Under the pieces are notes generated by a model that was not told the origin of the DNA, made no database searches, and saw nothing but the letters and a program-made list of their open reading frames with translations. Made by a program: the position numbers and the translations under genes. DNA of 64,000 nt from Undaria pinnatifida. Taxonomy: Eukaryota > Sar > Phaeophyceae > Laminariales > Alariaceae. Location of the stretch: assembly GCA_012845835.1 (NCBI GenBank), contig JABAKD010000025.1:22092923-22156922 (forward strand), read 5' to 3'. Shown in pieces: positions 52,101 to 61,100 of the stretch; within the stretch, counting starts at the first letter, position 1; every line of letters starts with the position of its first letter.

Positions 52101-55100
52101 GCAATAATAGCACGTACTGTAGTAGAGTCATTCCACGGTGGGGGGGGGGGGCATGTTAAGGGGGGGGGGTGTTCTCATTTCTTGCTTGCCCCAGTGAGGA
52201 TGGGGAGGGGAGACGAAATAGTCTTCTTAGTGGCCGTCTGTCTGGGCTACTGCCGAAGGAGGGACAATGATGAAGAAACAACTGGAAGATATTCAGATGG
52301 GATAAGGGGGGGAAAAAAACGTAAAAAACAGCACACATACACTAATATGTCACCCCCCCCTCCTCCCCCCCCACCCGGATGTATTGATATCGAAGCGTAG
52401 ACTGCATTCACATCGCCGGAAGGCAAAGAAAGAAAACTGCCGCGCCGTCACACCTGGATGACGCCCGCCCGTTGACCGAGGAGATACCTGTACCTCCTCC
52501 TGTATTTTTTCGTATTGTTTGTGTATCGAGCATGATTTGTTTATGCGGTTGATTTTGGTTGATTGGCGGAAGGAGTAGCAAGAACGCCCGCGGGGGCAGG
52601 GGGAGATGGTAGGGGACAGACACGGGCAGGAAGGAAGACAACGAGAGAGGGAGAGGGAGGGAGAGGGAGTTTGTGTGTGTGTGAAAGAGAGGGAGAGGCG
52701 GGGCGCCAGTGGGGGGGGGGGGGGGGGGGGCACATCTGACCAAAGGCGCGCTAGGGAAACGCCGTTTTTTGTCGATTGCCTGACTGTCACCCTACCTGCA
52801 CGAAAAGGTAAAGTATACTGTACCCATGCCAAGAGCGGCCTTAATGGATCAGAAACAGAAGAAAATGTTCCTATGAATACCATGTTTGAACCTTACTCCA
52901 ATCCCCGCCCGTAACTCCTCGTTTCGCCTCGATCGCTTCACCCCTCTACCCATACGCCCGTCACCACGTGTGGGCCACCACCACAACGGGCATCTCGCCT
53001 GGTAGACCTGACCAAAGACGGACAAGAGACCGGGGTTTTGACCCCCCTCTCTGACTGGCCGGCCCCGCCACACCCAAACGTGTACCTCGGAGGAGTATAT
53101 CAGGGCCAAGGGAGGCCTTGACGCGTCAAAACCTAACTACCCTGACCCCTAACCTGACCTCTCCCGTTCGCCTCATTCGCCTCATTCGCCTCAATCGCCC
53201 CAATCAATCGCCTCATCCTCCGCCCAAGCAATCTTCACTACACCTGGATCACAACCAATGGTATTCTGGCCTATATATTGACGAGGAAGGCAGGAGACCG
53301 GGGTTTGACCCCCCTTGACTGACCGCCCCTGTCACGCCCAAAACTGCATTTCGAAGTTGTACAAGACGGGTTCAAAGAGGGCTTTGACGCGTCTAAAAGA
53401 CCAGTGACCGCTCTCCCACCAAAATGACGTAGATTACCTGAACTCTGACCCCGATCCTAACCCGCCTTTCGCCTCAACCGCCTCATACTTTTACCTATTT
53501 TAGATAAACACACTAATCAGGACCCACGACATACACACAAACATGTACTGCCCTGTTTTTCTTCTTGCCCTTTTTAGTTCTCATGACTACATGCTCCCGG
53601 TATTAAACGACTTCCACCACGCCTGCGGATCACCACCAAAATGGTGTTCTAGGCTAGACATGGCCAAAAGAAGGCGGCATATGGAGTTTTCTTTTCGCCG
53701 TTGACTGACCTCCCACCCCCTCGACGCTAAAGGCCCACCGTATACCTAATCAAAGGACAAAAAAGAAACTTCGACGCGTCCAAAACAACGACCAAGTGTG
53801 CAAGGTACCGGTTCGACCAACAAGCGAAACGTAGTCTCTGGGGTCTCCCACTTCTGTGGTGGCAACTTTGGTCCCTAATCCAGTTTCAAATAGCCTTTTA
53901 CCTCAACCGCCTCATCCTCCACGACCAAGGCTACGGTAGGGGGGATACCCCCATTTTCACTGGTGTGTTAGAGCCACTCGCACGAGTAGCTCTGTACCCT
54001 ACGGATGGAGATGGTTTAGGCACTTGGTTTGGCGCAGCTTAGATCACCTTTGCATTGCGAATTGATTTCGTCAATGTAAAACATAAAGAAAACGTAAGAC
54101 TGCAGAGGAACAAAGGGGTTACTCGCGCGAGTGACCCCTAGCCACTGAAATAAAAGGCCCAAAAGGGGACCCCCCTACCGTAGCCTCGGTCCCACCTAAG
54201 AGACCGCCACCACTTCTGGATGACCACCGCTGCGCCGTGTTCGACAAGATGGGACGCCACCACCTCCTCACGGATTGCAAAGCGGGCGTCGGCCTTGGCC
54301 ATGCGCCGGATTCGACGGTCCTTCCAGACAACATAATCGAATGGAATGATGGATGTATCGATCAGACGACGGCGCCCGACACCACGCACAGGTGCATGGG
54401 GGAAAGAAGGCGCGCGCGGTTGGGTGGGCGGGGGTGCGGAGGGGGGCGAGGGGGAGAACGTTGGGAGAGGGGCTGAGAGAGCAATGGGCGAGGTCTTTGC
54501 CGCGTTAGATACTATATTTTCCGTTCAATGATGTTGTCTCCATCTGGGAGGTGAAGGTACACGGGGTTTCCACACATTTGCTGAAGCACCCCAAGAAGAC
54601 CTGGAGGGGTCGGTATCCAGGGCGAGTTAATCGGTGCATGTGATTGTCGCAAGGTTACTGCCGCTTTGTTGTCCGTTACTTTCATTGCGCTTAGTTATAC
54701 AATGAAAGAAGGTAGGCGAAGAGCAAAAGAAGATGCAGGGGACCCCGTTCCCGTTCAGGCTTTCGGACGAAACGGACAAAACGGACGGAGCTTATCTACA
54801 CGCGTCGAAGTGCGTAGCGTGCACGAACGGGCGCGTGATGCGATAGAGGGGAGGTGCACCCACTTTTTTATCCTGAGGTTCCCCCAATTTTGGGAGCTTA
54901 AGACACACCTCTCCCCCAAAACCCAATCTGGAGAAAAAGTAAATCTTGTTACAGGATGAACAATCCCACGGCCTAGGTAGGCAACGAGAGTCATGCAACA
55001 AAAAAAAGGACCTGTTTCTGGAAATTTTGGGTTAAGATCGGTTACGGAGCCCCGCCATCCAGAAACCATTTCAGCCAGAAAGAGGTATACATGAATACCT

Positions 55101-58100
55101 CTGTCGTAGCACGCGTCGAACAGCAACGCAGCCCTTCCACAGACGCGTGCTACGAGAAAGGAGCACCACTTTTTGTTTCTGAGGAGTTCCTCGGTTCAGG
55201 ATGAATACCTCTGTCGTAGCACGCGTCGAACAGCAACGCAGCCCTTCCACAAACGCGTGCTACGAGAAAGGAGCACCACTTTTTGTTTCTGAGGAGTTCC
55301 TCGGTTCAGGATGAATACCTCTGTCGTAGCACGCGTCGAACAGCAACGCAGCCCTTCCACAGACGCGTGCTACGAGAAAGGAGCACCACTTTTTGTTTCT
55401 GAGGAGTTCCTCGGTTCAGGATGAATACCTCTGTCGTAGCACGCGTCGAACAGCAACGCAGCCCTTCCACAGACGCGTGCTACGAGAAAGGAGCACCACT
55501 TTTTGTTTCTGAGGAGTTCCTCGGTTCAGGATGAATACCTCTGTCGTAGCACGCGTCGAACAGCAACGCAGCCCTTCCACAAACGCGTGCTACGAGAAAG
55601 GAGCACCACTTTTTGTTTCTGAGGAGTTCCTCGGTTCAGGATGAATACCTCTGTCGTAGCACGCGTCGAACAGCAACGCAGCCCTTCCACAGACGCGTGC
55701 TACGAGAAAGGAGCACCACTTTTTGTTTCTGAGGAGTTCCTCGGTTCAGGATGAATACCTCTGTCGTAGCACGCGTCGAACAGCAACGCAGCCCTTCCAC
55801 AGACGCGTGCTACGAGAAAGGAGCACCACTTTTTGTTTCTGAGGAGTTCCTCGGTTCAGGATGAATACCTCTGTCGTAGCACGCGTCGAACAGCAACGCA
55901 GCCCTTCCACAGACGCGTGCTACGAGAAAGGAGCACCACTTTTTGTTTCTGAGGAGTTCCTCGGTTCAGGATGAATACCTCTGTCGTAGCACGCGTCGAA
56001 CAGCAACGCAGCCCTTCCACAGACGCGTGCTACGAGAAAGGAGCACCACTTTTTGTTTCTGAGGAGTTCCTCGGTTCAGGAGCTCAAGACCTCTCTGAGA
56101 CTCCCAGAAACTGATCTGAGAGAAAAAACAAAAACTGCCTCGGACACCGGATGAAAATTCTCAGGGCCTGGGTACACAACGATAATCATCAAAACGGCCT
56201 ATTTATTTATTTTCCGACGATAGTGTTAGTAGGTTAAGGAGACCCGTCATTCGGAAACCAAAAGAGCCAAAAAAAAAAAAGGTATGCCTCTATCGTAGCA
56301 TGCTTCTGCTACGATAGAGGTACGTATGCCTTTTTTTTCCTGGAGGTTCCTCATTTTGGGAGCTTGAGACCTCTCCTCCTCCAAAAACTGATTTTGTGCA
56401 GAAAATCTTAAGCTGCATCGCACCGGATATAAAAAAAACCGTGGCCTAGCTAGGCACACGACGAGAATCAGCTGTTTCCGACGATTTTGGATGAAAATGG
56501 CCCGTCATGATTCTGCTCACCAGCGGAACTCGTCGGCGCACGAGCACCCCTCGGGTCCAGCGCTGGATCAGCGCCGCCGCGGAGCTCTCTCTGTGGTATT
56601 GCGCGATCTCCCGTAGCCCCTGTTTCCTGGTCTTGCGGGAAAGGAACACGCGCTCCACCTGCCGTATCATGTGCCAGTTTACGATACCATGGTTAAAGGT
56701 TCGAAGACCGAGAGTGGGCCGCGCGGCGCGGGCCGCACCAAACGAAAGAGGCAGTCCAGAGCCACGAGAGAAGCACCACCACCAGAACGAACTCCACCAC
56801 CACCACCACTACCACCAGGATCTGTACCGTGAGGACCACCACCATCAGCAGAAGCTTCAGCAGTAGCAGCGGCAGCAGCAGCAGCAGCAGCGGATGCAGC
56901 AGCAGCAGCAGATTCTGCAGCAGATGCAGCAGCAGCGGCGGCGGCAGCAGCAGCGGCAGAAACAGGCATCTGGCTGTGGGCCCGACATAGAGGCCGTCGG
57001 TAATCGAATATTTAATGCCATAGGAAAACTACCTTTTGGTATCATACGCCATACCCAGCTACGCTCTGTACCTCCTTACAATTGCGACCGCGGCCCGAAC
57101 TTCCTCCCTCCGACGTCGCCTTCGGCTGGCTGCGTTCGCGATCAAGCAGGATGCCACCACCCTCGACGCGGCTGAAACTTTGGCAACGCGGCGCTGCAAG
57201 AAAGCTATCTTGGGGTCTTTGCGAGCAGCCTCCTCCTTGGCCCGCCGCATCTTCGCGACCCGCTTCCTTGCGAGGTGGCCCCGGGCGAGGGCGGTGGCGT
57301 GCGCCTTGTGGGAGGTACTCTCTGATTTTCGTCGGGATTCCAATCTCTGTCGCCATCTGGTGAATTGGGACGACGTTTTGCGTCGGTGATATTTGTACCA
57401 GGTGGTATTTAAAGGTGTCGCGAAAGAAGAAAGGCTGGTACCTCTGTAAACAAGTAGAGGGAAAGCACATGCTTGGCCGGCAAAACGTAGGAATATTTTC
57501 CTTTGTTTGGGTTTTGGCGGTAGATTCAAAGCCTACCTTATCTGTCACCGCGCTTACGATTGCTGTATGGCGTACTTTTGTTCTTCGTGTTTTATAATGG
57601 GCGGTAAAAAAATCTGGTTTTTTGTTTTGTTTTGCCGAAATGAAACTTCGTCTTCTATCAGCGAAAAGGGAAGAAAAAAACAGGGTTGGCGCTCCGAACA
57701 AATATCGTCACCTCTTCCAAGCGCGCGTTCGTATGGCAGACAGTATCCCGTCCACGACTCTCGCCATCTTCTCCGCTCCCTCCCTCTGCGCCTCGCGCTT
57801 GTACCCCTTGCTCTTCAAGAAGCTCAGCGGTAAGCCCTTCACAGCGTTCCCCATCTCCTGCTCCAACGCTTGCTTCAACCCCTGCTGCCTTTTCTCTTCC
57901 CGCTCTATCGCTTCCGTCACCCGACGGCTGTCTTCGTCGAGAAGCCTGCCCACGACAGCCGCTCCGTCGGCCCACGATCCCAGCCCCGCGGAGAGCTTGA
58001 TCGCTTGGGGCTCGACCGAGGATACGGTACTGTCGCGGCCACCACCAAGGATGACGCTGCCAAGTACAGCTGGCTGCCCTGCTGTGTAGGTCTCTACTGT

Positions 58101-61100
58101 TATCTGATTCGTGCGTTGGAGACTGCTATGATCGCCGACGTCAATTCTCAGTTTCACCTTGGGTTTTGCATTTTTCTCACGCGCAATGTCCTGGGCGCCG
58201 ACGACAGTGGTAAGTGGGAGGAGAGCAGTTTTATCTGCAGCTAGTGAGGTCGTTGTGCCCACTCTTTGCTTGATGCCCGCCCTCGTCAAAGACGCCGTCG
58301 ATCCTGCTAATGCCACATCGGTTGGGAAACCCGGGGGAGCGCCGGGGCGTGTCTCCTGGTACCCGCCACTTCTTATCGTCTGGGAGCCCTCGTCGGGGAT
58401 AGCAAGACGAACTGTTGTTGACAGCTCAATTGTTGGAGAGCTCTCGTTGTCGAGTGCAAGATGGCCTGCCGCTGGCGACGATGATAGCGCGTGACCTCCA
58501 ACCGGTTTACAGTCTGCTTTTGGGACGGAAAAGCCCGTGGTTTCTGTTTCCCCTGCCGCTACCCCGTTTTTCACGGCCGGTGCTTGTCTACTACTATCAA
58601 CAGGAGTTTTCGTTTCATCGGCGGGAGAAGCAGCGGCAGCAGCAGCGGCGGCAGCGGCAGCGGTGGCAGCGGCAGCGGTGGCACTGTTAAGTTGACCCTG
58701 CCGGCAAAGGTCTGCATACACTCGGCGGACTCTATCCTCCGTTATCTGGATGCTCTCCGAGCCGTTGGAGAGAAGGAGGCGCGCGAAAGAAGGCGGCGAA
58801 GCGGGGCGCGACGACGACAGCGGCGGCGGCGGTGCCCCGTTTTTTGTCTCGCGTTTGGACGTGAAAATCTTTGAAGGTTTCCTCCTGGAGAGCGATGCAA
58901 TCGCCTCTACGCCTCCACAGTCGCCGCCGCCGCCGCTAGCCCTACCGGGTGATTTTTTTCTCCTAGTTGAGCTTGCCGTGAGGAGCGGTGGCGAAAAAAC
59001 CCTGATAAGGCCACCGTCAGATGGCGCTGCCTCTGGCTGTCGACCGAGTCTTCGCCTTGCCGCAACCTCGACGCGTTGCAGCTGCTGCTTTGGCTGCTGC
59101 TTCGGCTTCTGCTTCTGCTTCTGCTGCTGCTTCTGCTGCTGTCTCTGCTGTTGCTGCCGCCGCCGCCGCTCTTGTGGAAATCCTGCCACATCATGCTCGC
59201 CCCCGAGAACACCCGGGATCACGCGAGACGACCTAAAGGAAAACAACGATTGAACATGAACGAAAACAGTGGTCACACGTGAAAAACAAAATGCTCATAA
59301 AAAAAGGCAGCCGACCGATCTGCCTGTCGTAGCCACACCGCACCTCTGCAATGGTTGGAGTATGCGAGTTCGCGGTGGATTTCGTGGTGAGTGGGGGTAG
59401 GAGTAGGGAGGGATGCTACTGATCAAAGCACCGGCTCGGTCTGTCTTCAGCGAAATCAGCTACGTATAGAAGATCGGTTTGACTCCTTGACTGACGCTCC
59501 CCCAAGAAAAAAACCCCGCATAGTGCGCGCGTTGCGAAGCACGCCTAATAGGGTAGATAGTGATAAGTTTGGGTGAGATCACGTGCACAGGGCCCGGTAG
59601 GTAGTTAACGAGGAACTAAGAAGCACCACGTTTTTTTCGCATCGCGCAGGGCCACTGACCGGGGGCAGGAGACCTCGTCTAATCCAATAATTTCGTTGAA
59701 TGATCGATGCCAGCGTAAAACACTTCTGCAGGACTTTCCGGACTTGCAAGGGGGAGAAGGTGTCGAATTTGTTCAACGATTTGTTTGCAGCATCGGCGAC
59801 ACCAATCGCCCCCGGGCTGCTGAGGTACGGCGATGCACCCGAGCTGCAACGGACGGAGATCGCCTCGCCTCGCCACATGTCGCGTATCATGATGTCAGTC
59901 GGTACTGTCACGTGTTCCCGCTGCTCGCAAGGTAGCGCACGGGAATTCGCCGACATGTGTGTAGCTAGCATAGGGGGGGGGGGTTGGGGCTCTTAGGAGG
60001 AGCTTCGTCATTTTCAGGAAATGCTTTGGTTAAAAGTGCCGCGCCACGCGTCTGCTTGGGACAAAATTTTGCAGCGAAAAAAATAAATAATAGTTGCGTG
60101 GATGGTGGGATTCGAACCCATGTGGTATAAGGCTTAGCTTGGGTAGTAATTATTGGTTCACCTTTTGCAAGTGGTCAAACAGACTACTACCCCATTAATA
60201 CCTTTAACAGTCGGAGCGTCGTCGACAGACCGTGGGTCTCGGGGGTCGTGGGTTCAAATCCCACCATCCACAAAATGACAGACTAAAAGGAGGCCTTCAA
60301 GCGGCCAAGACGACCGATCGCTGTTCCTATAGACTAGACTATACGCGTATGTACATACGTGCAGCGTCTTTGGTGTTTCGTCTGCCTGACGGGGCTAACA
60401 CGAGCCTCTCAATTAGTTTGCCAATATTGTGCACTTCGTGGCGTTGTACTTCAACGCGTTCCTCTCAAGTAATCAACTGCAAGCAGTGACAGTGGCAAAA
60501 AGTTGTACCAGACTTGATTGGGTAGTGGGGAATTGGTTAGTCTACCCTTTTTACCGGTGCTCATACAGACTACCTGGTATTGATGGTGCTGTGTTCCCCC
60601 GCCATGTATCATCCGCCCGTGTATCTGAGCAAAAACGAGAGTACTCGTATGTGAACCCGAACGCATTCGCCCCCCCCAAAAAAAAAGCACAGCAAGTAAT
60701 TGGAACAAAACGTTTACTCCGTGGACTAGACAAGAACTTGGTGCTTTTAATGCCTGATTCTTCATACTCAGAGACTACGATGATACTCGTAGGAGAGCTG
60801 CTCCTACCTCCTGTATGCATAGTTTTGGAGTTGTCACGTTTACCGGCATCACTTGTTTTATTTTTCTCAAATACGCCAACCGTGAGTCCCGCCGTCTTGA
60901 GTGGTCGATGCAGTAAATTCGTCTTGGAAGCTACGCACATAGACAAGGTGGAGTGGCGGCGCTTTACGAACCCTATTCAAAATACTTACAAAAGCGGGAC
61001 CGGGAGTTCGGCCGATTGAGCGGTCGATAGAGTATTCATTTTTGAAGAAAACGTACCCAGAGACAAGATCGTGGTGGCAGCACTTTACGAAGTGATTTTA

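Noticed and set aside
55094-56080. CRISPR-like regular array
   Set aside because: The 110-bp units are identical throughout with no unique spacers, and are made of F1 transposon ends in a eukaryotic intron.
56679-56969. Poly-Ala minus-strand frame between exons 4 and 5
   Set aside because: The frame from exon 4 hits a stop right after its donor; the poly-Ala is a (CAG)n microsatellite in the intron.
60180-60273. tRNA gene on plus
   Set aside because: T-arm and acceptor 3' strand are present, but there is no matching 5' acceptor strand or D-arm at tRNA distance.
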